Made by a program: the position numbers and the translations under genes. DNA of 6,682 bases, taken from an uncultured Synergistales bacterium. Its GTDB lineage: Bacteria > Synergistota > Synergistia > Synergistales > Aminobacteriaceae. The notes under the pieces are model-generated. The model was given only the letters and a program-made list of their open reading frames with translations. It was not told the DNA's origin and did no database searches. The DNA is taken from contig CAJOED010000124.1 in NCBI GenBank assembly GCA_905233335.1, forward strand, positions 1 through 6,682, in the 5' to 3' direction. Below are positions 1-5,658 of this stretch, one piece after another. Position 1 is the stretch's first letter; each line of letters starts with the position of its first letter.

Positions 1-279
1 GATCCATTGAAAGTTATGTATGCAAATCCACACTGCTCATTCTATGTAAGAGGATATTACAATCTCAACGAGAACGGCGAAATACAAATACTGCCATACA
101 CAAAAGAAGTTCACTTCGAGAAAATCCGCGTCAATCACTACCAAGTGAAATCACAAGAAGAATTCATAGCGAAGAAAAAGCTCGGCAGAGTCGCTGACGG
201 GAAACCGTTACCAAGTAATTATTTGGTTGCTCATGATAAAAACGATTTTGAGGACACCGAAATACTTTCGCGCGTATGA
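1..279 (+). CDS. C-terminal fragment of a probable GT92/DUF23-type glycosyltransferase (5' end outside window)
   Basis: The frame is open from base 1 to TGA 277-279 (92 residues). The first in-window ATG (16) is probably internal, because the frame continues upstream out of the window. The end of the protein reads like the C-terminus of family 92 (DUF23) glycosyltransferases: a segment NPHCSFYVRG, then IRVNHYQVKSQEEF, a basic KKKLGR stretch followed by ADG, and an acidic end HDKNDFEDTEIL. In that family the 'hNHY..KS.EEF..K...GRAD' block closes the catalytic domain. The role would be transfer of a sugar to a cell-surface glycan from the cytoplasmic side. The sugar cannot be read from this fragment, and the catalytic part lies outside the window. 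It ends 86 nt before rplU, with a promoter in between, so it is probably a separate transcription unit. The family call rests on recalled motifs, not a search. Confidence 0.6.
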   Translation, partial: DPLKVMYANPHCSFYVRGYYNLNENGEIQILPYTKEVHFEKIRVNHYQVKSQEEFIAKKKLGRVADGKPLPSNYLVAHDKNDFEDTEILSRV

Positions 280-282
280 ATA

Positions 283-291
283 TGTTATAAT
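283..291 (+). promoter_or_regulatory. Extended -10 promoter element for the rplU operon
   Basis: A perfect TATAAT at 286-291 is preceded by TG at 283-284, giving an extended -10 (TGTTATAAT). No convincing -35 is visible: the hexamer at 17-nt spacing is TACTTT at 263-268, inside the upstream gene. The predicted transcription start is near 298, which would leave a leader of about 68 nt before the rplU ATG. Confidence 0.55.
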
Positions 292-310
292 CTGTCAATC
301 ACCGCATGAG

Positions 311-337
311 AAAGGCATAATCACACCGTGAGCCTTT
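311..337 (+). promoter_or_regulatory. rplU leader hairpin, candidate ribosomal-protein autoregulatory structure
   Basis: AAAGGC (311-316) pairs with GCCTTT (332-337). Inside it, TCAC (321-324) pairs with GTGA (328-331) around a 3-nt loop, leaving ATAA (317-320) as a one-sided bulge. That gives 10 base pairs in a 27-nt element between the promoter and the rplU ribosome binding site. No T-run follows, so it is not a terminator. Structured leaders ahead of rplU are known in Bacillota (the L21 leader class). Assigning this hairpin to such a role is inference. Confidence 0.4.
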
Positions 338-345
338 GTTCAGCG

Positions 346-353
346 TAAGGAGG
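346..353 (+). promoter_or_regulatory. Strong Shine-Dalgarno sequence for rplU
   Basis: TAAGGAGG lies 12 nt before ATG 366. It supports that ATG and argues against the earlier in-frame TTG at 336, which lies upstream of the ribosome binding site and overlaps the 3' side of the leader hairpin. Confidence 0.75.
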
Positions 354-365
354 AAAAATTTTTTC

Positions 366-680
366 ATGTATGCAGTAATCGAAACAGGCGGCAAACAGTA
401 CCGCGCAAATGTCGGCGACAAGTTCAGGGTTGAGAGGCTTCCCGGAGAGACTAGCACCGAAATCATTTTCGACAAAGTGTTAGCTGTCGGCGGAGAAGGA
501 ACAGAAACACGCTTCGGCACACCCTACATCACCGGCGCAAGAGTTACGGCGGAAATCGTGAAGCAGGCACGCGCGGATAAAGTCGTCGTGTTCCACTACA
601 AGAGCAAGAAGAACATCAGAAGGAAACGCGGACACCGTCAGTACTTCACCGAAGTAGTCATCAGGAACATAGAAGCATAG
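366..680 (+). CDS. rplU: 50S ribosomal protein L21
   Basis: The product has 104 residues, the usual bacterial L21 length. It begins MYAVIETGGKQYR, the near-invariant L21 N-terminus, and continues with the VGDKFRVERL strand. The basic region HYKSKKNIRRKRGHRQ at about residues 77-92 is the L21 signature that contacts 23S rRNA. L21 is an early-binding 50S subunit protein. Here it is the first gene of an rplU-prp-rpmA cluster, an order conserved in bacteria with a processed L27. The start is set by TAAGGAGG at 346-353 and by alignment to the family; the frame is open further upstream but without family similarity. Control is probably through the promoter at 283-291 and possibly the leader hairpin at 311-337. 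Nothing in the protein looks altered. Confidence 0.97.
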   Translation: MYAVIETGGKQYRANVGDKFRVERLPGETSTEIIFDKVLAVGGEGTETRFGTPYITGARVTAEIVKQARADKVVVFHYKSKKNIRRKRGHRQYFTEVVIRNIEA

Positions 681-697
681 AGCAGAAGCATAGTAAC

Positions 698-1024
698 GTG
701 GTAGAAGTCAGGCTGTTTTATCAGGGACATCACTTGACGGGCATAGAAAGCACCGGGCATTCAGGCCAAGCGGAAAAGGGCAGTGATATAGTCTGTGCGG
801 CTGTGAGTGTTCTCATGCAGTCGTTGATTTTGGGCATCGTGAAGGTTGCGCATGTGAAGAACGTTGACTTGCAGATAGACGACAGCGTGCCTTTGATGCG
901 TGTAACGTGGCCGAAATACGAGAGCAAAAGATTATCGCTCCTCACAAAAACGACCGCCGAATCCCTGAAAGTAATAGCTTCTGACAATCCCAAATACGTA
1001 AAAGTTATATCGGAGGTAGCATAA
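698..1024 (+). CDS. prp: Ribosomal-processing cysteine protease Prp (YsxB, DUF464)
   Basis: The product has 108 residues, typical of Prp. The family motif is clear: GHSG with His21, then GSDIVCAAVS with Cys33. This matches the catalytic His/Cys pair of Prp (His22 and Cys34 in Staphylococcus aureus). Prp is a small cytoplasmic protease that cuts the N-terminal extension off ribosomal protein L27, which is needed to make a functional peptidyl-transferase region. Its presumed substrate is encoded next: the prp stop codon is one base from the rpmA start. The GTG start has no clear Shine-Dalgarno and lies 17 nt after the rplU stop, so translation may be coupled to rplU. The short N-terminus MVEVRLFYQGHHLTGIES fits the family's first strands, so I keep this start. 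Confidence 0.93.
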   Translation: MVEVRLFYQGHHLTGIESTGHSGQAEKGSDIVCAAVSVLMQSLILGIVKVAHVKNVDLQIDDSVPLMRVTWPKYESKRLSLLTKTTAESLKVIASDNPKYVKVISEVA

Positions 1025-1025
1025 T

Positions 1026-1058
1026 ATGAAGTTCACGTTTGATTTACAGTTTTTCGCG
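1026..1058 (+). other. L27 N-terminal extension with predicted Prp cleavage after Ala11
   Basis: These are codons 1-11 of rpmA (MKFTFDLQFFA). By analogy with S. aureus, where L27 is cut after ...LNLQFFA, cleavage here is expected between Ala11 and His12, giving a mature start of HKKGQG. The cognate protease is the adjacent upstream gene. Confidence 0.85.
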
Positions 1059-1307
1059 CACAAAAAGGGGCAGGGAAGCTCGACGAATGGCCGCGACAGT
1101 CAGCCCAAGTACAGAGGCATAAAGGTCTTTGCGGGTCAGACGGTCAACGCGGGAGGAATTCTCGTGAGGCAGTGCGGGACAAGAATACATCCCGGAAAAC
1201 ATGTCGGGCTTGGCCGTGATTTTACGCTGTTTGCGCTTGTACCGGGCAAGGTGAATTATCACGCGAAACTTGGCCGCAAATTTGTATCAGTCATACCGGC
1301 TGAATAG
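1026..1307 (+). CDS. rpmA: 50S ribosomal protein L27 precursor with cleavable N-terminal extension
   Basis: The product has 93 residues. The mature L27 part starts at about residue 12: HKKGQGSSTNGRDSQPKYRG, then ILVRQCGTRIHPG and VGLGRDFTLFAL. Ahead of it is MKFTFDLQFFA, a form of the LQFFA extension found in bacteria that encode Prp. L27 sits at the peptidyl-transferase centre, where its free basic N-terminus approaches the tRNA acceptor ends, so the extension must be removed. GGAGG at 1012-1016, 9 nt upstream and inside the end of prp, supplies the ribosome binding site. A terminator at 1327-1355 follows the stop. Two positions differ from the common consensus (RQCGT for RQRGT, GLGRD for GCGRD), which I read as ordinary variation. 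Confidence 0.97.
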   Translation: MKFTFDLQFFAHKKGQGSSTNGRDSQPKYRGIKVFAGQTVNAGGILVRQCGTRIHPGKHVGLGRDFTLFALVPGKVNYHAKLGRKFVSVIPAE

Positions 1308-1326
1308 AGAAGGCAAAATTACTTCA

Positions 1327-1355
1327 TGCCCCTGCGATACGGGGCAAATTTTTTT
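1327..1355 (+). terminator. Rho-independent terminator between rpmA and obgE
   Basis: TGCCCC (1327-1332) pairs with GGGGCA (1341-1346) around an 8-nt loop, followed by AA and then seven T residues (1349-1355). It lies 19 nt after the rpmA stop and ends 21 nt before the obgE ATG. It may reduce rather than abolish read-through, since I see no clear separate promoter for obgE. Confidence 0.8.
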
Positions 1356-1376
1356 ATCAGGATTTTTTTTCATAAC

Positions 1377-2669
1377 ATGAAATTCGTAGACATAGCAGAA
1401 ATTTTTGTGAAAGCAGGACGCGGCGGTAACGGTGCTTTGAGCTTCCGTCGTGAAAAGTTCGTGCCCAAAGGAGGCCCCGACGGCGGTGATGGCGGCAAAG
1501 GCGGAGACGTGATACTTGAGGCTGTCGGCGGTGTCGTAACGCTTGCTGATTTCGAGTATGACCGTCGCTTTCAGGCAGGACACGCGGGACACGGTGCGGG
1601 CGCAATGCGTACGGGTGCGAACGGTGAAGACCTGAAGATCTTTGTGCCTTGCGGAACTCTCATACGCGACGAAAACGACAATATACTTGCTGACCTCGTA
1701 GAACCGGGACAGAAATTCATTGCTGCTCACGGCGGGAAAGGCGGACGCGGGAACTCACACTTTGCGAACTCCTCACGACGCGCACCGAAATTCGCGGAGA
1801 AAGGCGACCCGGGAGAAGAGAGAACGCTCAAACTCGAACTGAAACTTATTGCGGATGTCGGTCTTGCAGGTTTCCCGAACGCAGGAAAATCCAGCATACT
1901 GTCAGCCATAAGCGGCGCAAAACCTAAAGTAGCGGGCTATCCATTCACGACACTATCGCCGAACTTGGGAGTGCTTGCTGTTGATGACGCAAAAGTCGTA
2001 ATCGCTGACCTTCCCGGCCTCATTGAGGGAGCACACGAGGGGAAAGGCTTGGGGCTTCAGTTTTTGCGGCACGTGGAGAGAACGCGCATTTTGCTTCACG
2101 TGATAGATCTCTCACAGCCCGACCCCGTCAGCACATTTCACGCCCTCATCAATGAGTTCAAAGAGTACGGCAGAAACCTAGCGGAGCGTCCCTGCATCAT
2201 CATCGGCAACAAGATAGACATTGACGGCACAGCAGAAAATTCACGCCTTCTTCAGGAGGAAGCAGAAAGATTATCGCTCCCGTATATGTCGGTGAGTGCG
2301 GTATTCGGCATAAATATTCCCGAACTCATCAGGGCAATTGCTGACCTCGTGCGGAAAACTCCCGAAGTGAAACCCGATTATGATCCCGACGAGATAATCG
2401 AACTCCCGGAACGAAAAGCGAAAAAGTCATCACGTGAGCCGGTGAAAATTTTGCGGCTGTCGGACGGCTCATTCAGGGTTGAGCATGAGAATTTCGAGAA
2501 GTCAGTAGCTCGTATCAACTTTGAGCATGAAGACGCATTGCAGAAGTTTTCGCAGTTGTTGAAGGCACTAAGTGTCGAGGAAGCACTAGAGGCCGCCGGT
2601 GCTCGTGAGGGCGACAAAGTTTACATCGGGGAAGTAGAATTTGACTTTGAGCCGGAAATATCATCATGA
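1377..2669 (+). CDS. obgE: Obg-family GTPase ObgE/CgtA
   Basis: The product is 430 residues from ATG 1377. Domain order is complete. First comes the glycine-rich Obg fold (about 1-158), starting MKFVDIAEIFVKAG and carrying FRREKFVPKGGPDGGDGG. The G domain (about 159-330) has G1 GFPNAGKSS at 165-173, switch/G2 YPFTTL, G3 DLPG at 211-214, G4 NKID at 278-281 and G5 SA at 307-308. A C-terminal OCT domain (about 355-425) includes ILRLSDGSFRVEH and GDKVYIGEVEFDF. ObgE binds the 50S subunit, takes part in its late assembly and links growth to GTP/ppGpp levels. An in-frame ATG at 1326 would add 17 residues absent from the family and encoded across the upstream terminator, so I reject it. The ribosome binding site is weak (AGGA at 1359-1362). 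The end overlaps nadD by ATGA. Confidence 0.96.
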   Translation: MKFVDIAEIFVKAGRGGNGALSFRREKFVPKGGPDGGDGGKGGDVILEAVGGVVTLADFEYDRRFQAGHAGHGAGAMRTGANGEDLKIFVPCGTLIRDENDNILADLVEPGQKFIAAHGGKGGRGNSHFANSSRRAPKFAEKGDPGEERTLKLELKLIADVGLAGFPNAGKSSILSAISGAKPKVAGYPFTTLSPNLGVLAVDDAKVVIADLPGLIEGAHEGKGLGLQFLRHVERTRILLHVIDLSQPDPVSTFHALINEFKEYGRNLAERPCIIIGNKIDIDGTAENSRLLQEEAERLSLPYMSVSAVFGINIPELIRAIADLVRKTPEVKPDYDPDEIIELPERKAKKSSREPVKILRLSDGSFRVEHENFEKSVARINFEHEDALQKFSQLLKALSVEEALEAAGAREGDKVYIGEVEFDFEPEISS

Positions 2670-3262
2670 AGACAGGCATAATGGGAGGTACTTTTGACCC
2701 GATACACTACGGGCATTTGTTGGCAGCAGAAGAAGCACGTATCAATCTCGGCATCGACCGGCTGATATTCGTACCGACGGGAGACCCTCCGCACAAACAC
2801 GAACGCAAAATTACTCCCGCAGAAGACAGATACGCAATGACACTTTTAGCGACGGCGGGAGTCCTTGAGTATTCTGTTTCGCGCATGGAGATAGACAGAA
2901 AAGACTACACTCACACGGTCGACACACTAAGAGAGTTCATAGCATCGGGGATTAAGCCGGAAGATTTATACTTCATAACCGGGCTTGATGCTATGCTGTC
3001 GATAACATCATGGTTTGAGTACGAGAAAATCCCGGAACTCTGCACACTCGTAACTGCTCGTCGTCCCGGCTACCCCGTGAGCGGCATAGAGACTTTGCCG
3101 AAATTCATACGTGATAAGCTAAAATATATAGAGATCCCGCAGTTCGCAATTTCGAGCACAGAGATTCGAGAGCGTACGAGGGACAGACGCGGCATAAGAT
3201 TTCTGGTGCCACATCTGGTCGAGATATACATAGAATCGAACAATCTATACAGGAGTGATTAA
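2666..3262 (+). CDS. nadD: Nicotinate-nucleotide adenylyltransferase
   Basis: The product has 198 residues, normal for NadD. It catalyses ATP + nicotinate mononucleotide to deamido-NAD + diphosphate, the step shared by de novo and salvage NAD synthesis in the cytoplasm. The nucleotidyltransferase signature GGTFDPIHYGH spans residues 7-17, with the T/HxGH-type histidines His14 and His17. The second ATP-binding motif, ISSTEIR, is at 162-168. Between them are FVPTGDPPHK and the acceptor-side ITGLDAM segment. The ATG overlaps the obgE TGA as ATGA, so translation is almost certainly coupled. The obgE-nadD order is common in many bacteria. The stop lies 6 nt before the LCP gene. Confidence 0.96.
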   Translation: MKTGIMGGTFDPIHYGHLLAAEEARINLGIDRLIFVPTGDPPHKHERKITPAEDRYAMTLLATAGVLEYSVSRMEIDRKDYTHTVDTLREFIASGIKPEDLYFITGLDAMLSITSWFEYEKIPELCTLVTARRPGYPVSGIETLPKFIRDKLKYIEIPQFAISSTEIRERTRDRRGIRFLVPHLVEIYIESNNLYRSD

Positions 3263-3266
3263 GGAG
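3261..3266 (+). promoter_or_regulatory. Shine-Dalgarno that decides the LCP gene start
   Basis: AAGGAG overlaps the nadD stop codon. It is only 2 nt from ATG 3269 but 8 nt from the in-frame GTG 3275. Either ribosomes use GTG 3275, or ATG 3269 depends on the weaker-placed AGGAG at 3251-3255. Confidence 0.5.
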
Positions 3267-3268
3267 TA

Positions 3269-4642
3269 ATGAGAGTGTTAAAGATACTCGCGATAATATT
3301 CATGATAATAGCGTCGCTGGTTGGAGGTGCTACGGTGAGGGTTATGGAAGTTCTGCACGACCCGAACCCCCTGCCCATTCCGAAACTGATACAGCCCAAA
3401 ACGACACAGACAGCACAGCCTGCAGCAATAACTTCCGGCGATACTGAATTAGCGGTTGCTGAAGCACAGAAGCAGGACGGCACTTCTCGCGGGACGGTGA
3501 ATGTTCTGATAGTGGGACTCGATAACGTCGAGGGAGGTTCACGGACTGACGCAATAGCCCTTGCGATTTTCGACGCGGAGAACAAAGCCCTTCGCATTGC
3601 CTCAATCCCTAGAGATTCGCGCGTGTATATTCCCGGAAAGAGCTGGGACAAGATTAACCATGCTTATGTTTACGGCGGAATTAACTTATTGCGTGAGACC
3701 CTCGTAAATCTTACAGGTATGCCGATAGATTATTTTGTGAAGATAAACTATAAGAGCTTCCCGCGCATTGTCGACCTTCTCGGCGGAGTTGATATTTATG
3801 TAGAGAAGCGGCTTGTGTACAATGATTTTTCCGGGAAATTATTTATCAACATTCCTGCAGGACAGCAGCACATGAACGGCAAGACAGCACTAGGTTATGT
3901 CCGTTTCCGTCATGATCCTTTAGGCGATATAGGCAGGGTGAGAAGACAGCAGAAATTCATAGACCTCATGATGAAGAAGCTGAAGAGTCCGTCGATAATT
4001 CCGAGAATACCGTCGCTGATTAATGAGGTTATGGATGCGATAGATACTGACCTGGCTCCGCTTGAGGCGTTGAAATTATTGCAGTTTGCTAATTCACTTC
4101 CTCCCGACAGAATAAAAATGTTCATGGCACCGGGCAGAACAGGATCCAGCAAGAACATAAGCTACTGGATACTCGACAATAATGCTTTCTCGTTACAGCT
4201 TGCGGCGAAACTTCCTCCGGCTGATGAGACACTGCTTGATGACATGGAGAGCGTCAATCTCGACATAAAGCCCGAAGGTGTGAACTTGGCCGGTTTCGAC
4301 AGCGAGAAACTTGCGGAGTTGCGTGATAAGATTTTGAGCATAAGAATCTTGAACGGGGACGGGGAGAAGGGTATCGGCAAACGTGCGGCGCAGATTTTCC
4401 AGCGGATCGGGATAGAAGTTCCGTACACGGGAAACGCACGGCACTATGACTACAAAGCGTCGAGCATAATATATCCTCCAAGTGCTGACGAACATACGAG
4501 GCAGGGAGCTATGGCACTTGCGGAACTCTGTGGGATAACGAATGAGAGATTGATTCAGGAGGACAGGAGAGCTAATACGCTTACTTGGGCACGACAAGGA
4601 AGAGTTATTCAGAAGGCTGGAGCCGCTGAACTCGTAGCGTGA
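3269..4642 (+). CDS. LCP (LytR-CpsA-Psr) family envelope glycan transferase with LytR C-terminal domain
   Basis: The product has 457 residues. A short basic N-terminus leads into one membrane helix at about residues 4-23, giving a cytoplasm-in, periplasm-out topology. A Pro/Thr/Gln-rich linker follows. The LCP domain runs from about residue 75 to 235: NVLIVGLDN, then SRTDAI with Arg92 and Asp94, IPRDSRV with Arg115, Asp116 and Arg118, YVRFRHDPLGDIGRVRRQQ around 210-228. These Arg/Asp residues bind the polyprenyl-diphosphate head in known LCP enzymes. A LytR_C-like domain (about 330-435, containing IRILNGDGEKGIGKRAAQ) completes it. LCP enzymes move lipid-linked glycans onto the cell wall; the glycan is unknown here. 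Start choice: ATG 3269 has AGGAG at 3251-3255 (13-nt spacing), while GTG 3275 has AAGGAG at 3261-3266 at an ideal 8 nt. Either is possible and they differ by two residues. Confidence 0.9.
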   Translation: MRVLKILAIIFMIIASLVGGATVRVMEVLHDPNPLPIPKLIQPKTTQTAQPAAITSGDTELAVAEAQKQDGTSRGTVNVLIVGLDNVEGGSRTDAIALAIFDAENKALRIASIPRDSRVYIPGKSWDKINHAYVYGGINLLRETLVNLTGMPIDYFVKINYKSFPRIVDLLGGVDIYVEKRLVYNDFSGKLFINIPAGQQHMNGKTALGYVRFRHDPLGDIGRVRRQQKFIDLMMKKLKSPSIIPRIPSLINEVMDAIDTDLAPLEALKLLQFANSLPPDRIKMFMAPGRTGSSKNISYWILDNNAFSLQLAAKLPPADETLLDDMESVNLDIKPEGVNLAGFDSEKLAELRDKILSIRILNGDGEKGIGKRAAQIFQRIGIEVPYTGNARHYDYKASSIIYPPSADEHTRQGAMALAELCGITNERLIQEDRRANTLTWARQGRVIQKAGAAELVA

Positions 4643-4654
4643 GAAAAAGAAAAT

Positions 4655-4690
4655 GCCCCGTTCTGTTTTGTGTGAGCGGGGTATAATATA
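4655..4690 (+). terminator. Hairpin terminator after the LCP gene; left copy of a duplicated element
   Basis: CCCCGTTC (4656-4663) pairs with GAGCGGGG (4674-4681), 8 pairs including one G-T wobble, with a 10-nt loop. The downstream tract is TATAATATATT, weaker than a pure T-run. It lies 13 nt after the LCP stop. The same stem, with a loop 5 nt shorter, recurs at 6475-6495 after the second DUF4422 gene. Confidence 0.65.
4682..4687 (+). promoter_or_regulatory. Candidate -10 box of the first DUF4422 gene
   Basis: A perfect TATAAT sits directly on the 3' side of the terminator stem, 41 nt before GTG 4723. The paralogue has TATAAT at 5621-5626, 38 nt before its ATG. The two leaders are similar (both then carry ATCAT, a purine-rich stretch and GGTTG), which supports a shared promoter. 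No good -35 is seen: TTCTGT at 4661 is at 15-nt spacing. Confidence 0.45.
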
Positions 4691-4705
4691 TTGCAGAAAT
4701 CATAT

Positions 4706-4714
4706 AAAGAAGGG
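4706..4714 (+). promoter_or_regulatory. Shine-Dalgarno for GTG 4723 of the phase-variable gene
   Basis: The purine run AAAGAAGGG ends 8 nt before GTG 4723. The corresponding GAAAGG (5641-5646) precedes the paralogue's ATG. This makes GTG 4723, upstream of the repeat, the best start for the gene. Confidence 0.6.
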
Positions 4715-4722
4715 TTGACAAA

Positions 4723-5611
4723 GTGAACTTTAAGGCCAACAATAGACACGACACGACACGACACGACACGACACGACACGACACGACACGACCGCACTTC
4801 ATGCGCCGAAATCCCGAACTTACGAATAGTCATAGCTTGCCATAAGAACAGCCGCACTCCTTCAGACAGCGTTTATTTGCCTGTGCACGTGGGCAGTGAG
4901 GGCAAAAACTCAATAGGTTTCACTCCCGACAATACTGGCGATAACATCAGCAGTCAGAATTACACTTTCTCCGAAATGACCGGGCTTTACTGGGCATGGA
5001 AGAACTTGAAGTGCGACTATCTCGGCTTTGTGCACTACAGGAGATATTTTGCGGCAAAAAGCAAATTCGGAACTGCTGACCCTGAAGCAGCACTTACAGG
5101 AGAAGAAGCGCAAAAATTATTGTTTGAACACAAAATCTTGCTTCCACGCAGGAGAAAATACTACATCGAAACACTCTACAGCCATTATGCACACACAGCA
5201 GACGGTCGTCATCTCGATGTTGCGCGCGAAATCATAAGCAGAAAATGCCCGGAGTATATCGAGAGTTTCGACGAGGTAATGCGACAGTCATGGGGATGGA
5301 TGTTCAACATGTTCATCATGCCGAAAATTGTCGCTGATGAGTATTGCGAATGGGTTTTTGGTATCCTGTTCGATTTGAGCGGGAAAGTCGGAATTGATAA
5401 CATGAATGCGTTTGAAATGAGGTATCCTGCGCGTGTTGCGGAACTGTTATTCAATGTATGGATTAACTATCAGCTGCGAATAGGAAGCATTAACCCAGAA
5501 AATGTATTTGAAATCCCGTATATATACACCGAAAAAATCAACTGGCCGAGAAAAATAATAGAATTTTTGACAGCAAAATTTTTTCACCGCAAGTACAAGA
5601 AAAGTTTTTGA
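4723..5611 (+). CDS. Phase-variable DUF4422 glycosyltransferase-like gene, OFF (out of frame) in this sequence
   Basis: The DUF4422 domain is intact from 4817 (NLRIVIACHK) to TGA 5609-5611, 264 residues with no stop. It has PVHVGSEGK, DNTGDNIS, SEMTGLYWAWKN and the hallmark HYRRYF. The frame stays open upstream only to TGA 4724-4726 and has no ATG, GTG or TTG start before TTG 4877, which would remove the first strand of the domain. The only credible start is GTG 4723, which has a ribosome binding site but is in another frame. It runs into nine ACACG repeats and stops at TAA 4843-4845 after 40 residues. Ten copies would give a 297-residue protein, seven copies 292, and eight stops at TAG 4827. 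DUF4422 proteins are typically encoded among capsule, LPS or exopolysaccharide glycosyltransferases; donor and acceptor are unknown. Conservation of the body argues for switching rather than decay. A sequencing or assembly error in the repeat would look the same. Confidence 0.75.
4746..4790. repeat. Pentanucleotide microsatellite (ACACG) x 9, probable phase-variation switch
   Basis: Nine perfect tandem ACACG units, or 48 bp from 4745 to 4792 counting partial units at the ends. It lies 23 nt inside the 5' coding region of the first DUF4422 gene. Because 5 is not a multiple of 3, each gain or loss of a unit changes the reading frame. Three units equal five codons, and every forward frame of the tract is open and encodes the cyclic peptide Asp-Thr-Thr-Arg-His. 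No other tandem microsatellite of this length is present in the window. Confidence 0.97.
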
Positions 5612-5617
5612 TTCTCC

Positions 5618-5626
5618 TGCTATAAT
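5618..5626 (+). promoter_or_regulatory. Extended -10 promoter element of the second DUF4422 gene
   Basis: TGC followed by TATAAT (5621-5626) is an extended -10, 38 nt before ATG 5659. The next bases, CTGTAATCA, resemble those after the rplU -10 (CTGTCAATCA at 292-301). TATAAT also forms a perfect inverted repeat with ATTATA at 5635-5640. No clear -35 is visible. The second gene can therefore probably be transcribed independently of the first. Confidence 0.5.
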
Positions 5627-5658
5627 CTGTAATCATTATAGAAAGGTTGTATTTAGTA

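Noticed and set aside
1326..1376. ATG 1326 as the obgE start
   Set aside because: It overlaps the terminator stem and adds 17 residues not found in Obg proteins, which begin at the MKFVD that matches ATG 1377.
1287..1730. 147-residue - strand open frame over the start of obgE
   Set aside because: It is antisense to the well-recognised Obg fold, has no family features and no ribosome binding site.
4193..4597. 134-residue - strand open frame over the LCP C-terminal domain
   Set aside because: It is antisense to a recognisable LytR_C-like domain and has no independent support.
4715..4743. TTGACA (4715-4720) and AACAAT (4738-4743) at 17-nt spacing as a promoter next to the repeat
   Set aside because: A transcript would begin within the repeat and have no start in the DUF4422 frame before TTG 4877. 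ATG 4801 is out of frame and stops at 4843. The TTGACA more likely matches by chance within the leader, although a minor promoter cannot be excluded.
4746..4790. CRISPR array or origin iterons
   Set aside because: Units are 5 bp with no spacers and lie inside a coding region; neither cas nor replication genes are present.
4605..4857. Two overlapping - strand open frames with Arg-Val-Val-Ser-Cys repeats
   Set aside because: They exist only because the ACACG tract has no stop in any frame; outside the repeat they are antisense to the LCP gene end and the DUF4422 start and resemble no protein family.
4877..5611. TTG 4877 as the start of the first DUF4422 gene
   Set aside because: It would delete the first strand and the ACHK segment that the paralogue keeps, and it has no ribosome binding site. 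Coding similarity clearly extends upstream to 4817.
4723..5611. Simple pseudogene decay of the first DUF4422 gene
   Set aside because: The only defect is the frame at a hypermutable repeat; the remaining 264 codons are intact, the same length as the paralogue and still carry the hallmark motifs. Decay is possible only if it is very recent.
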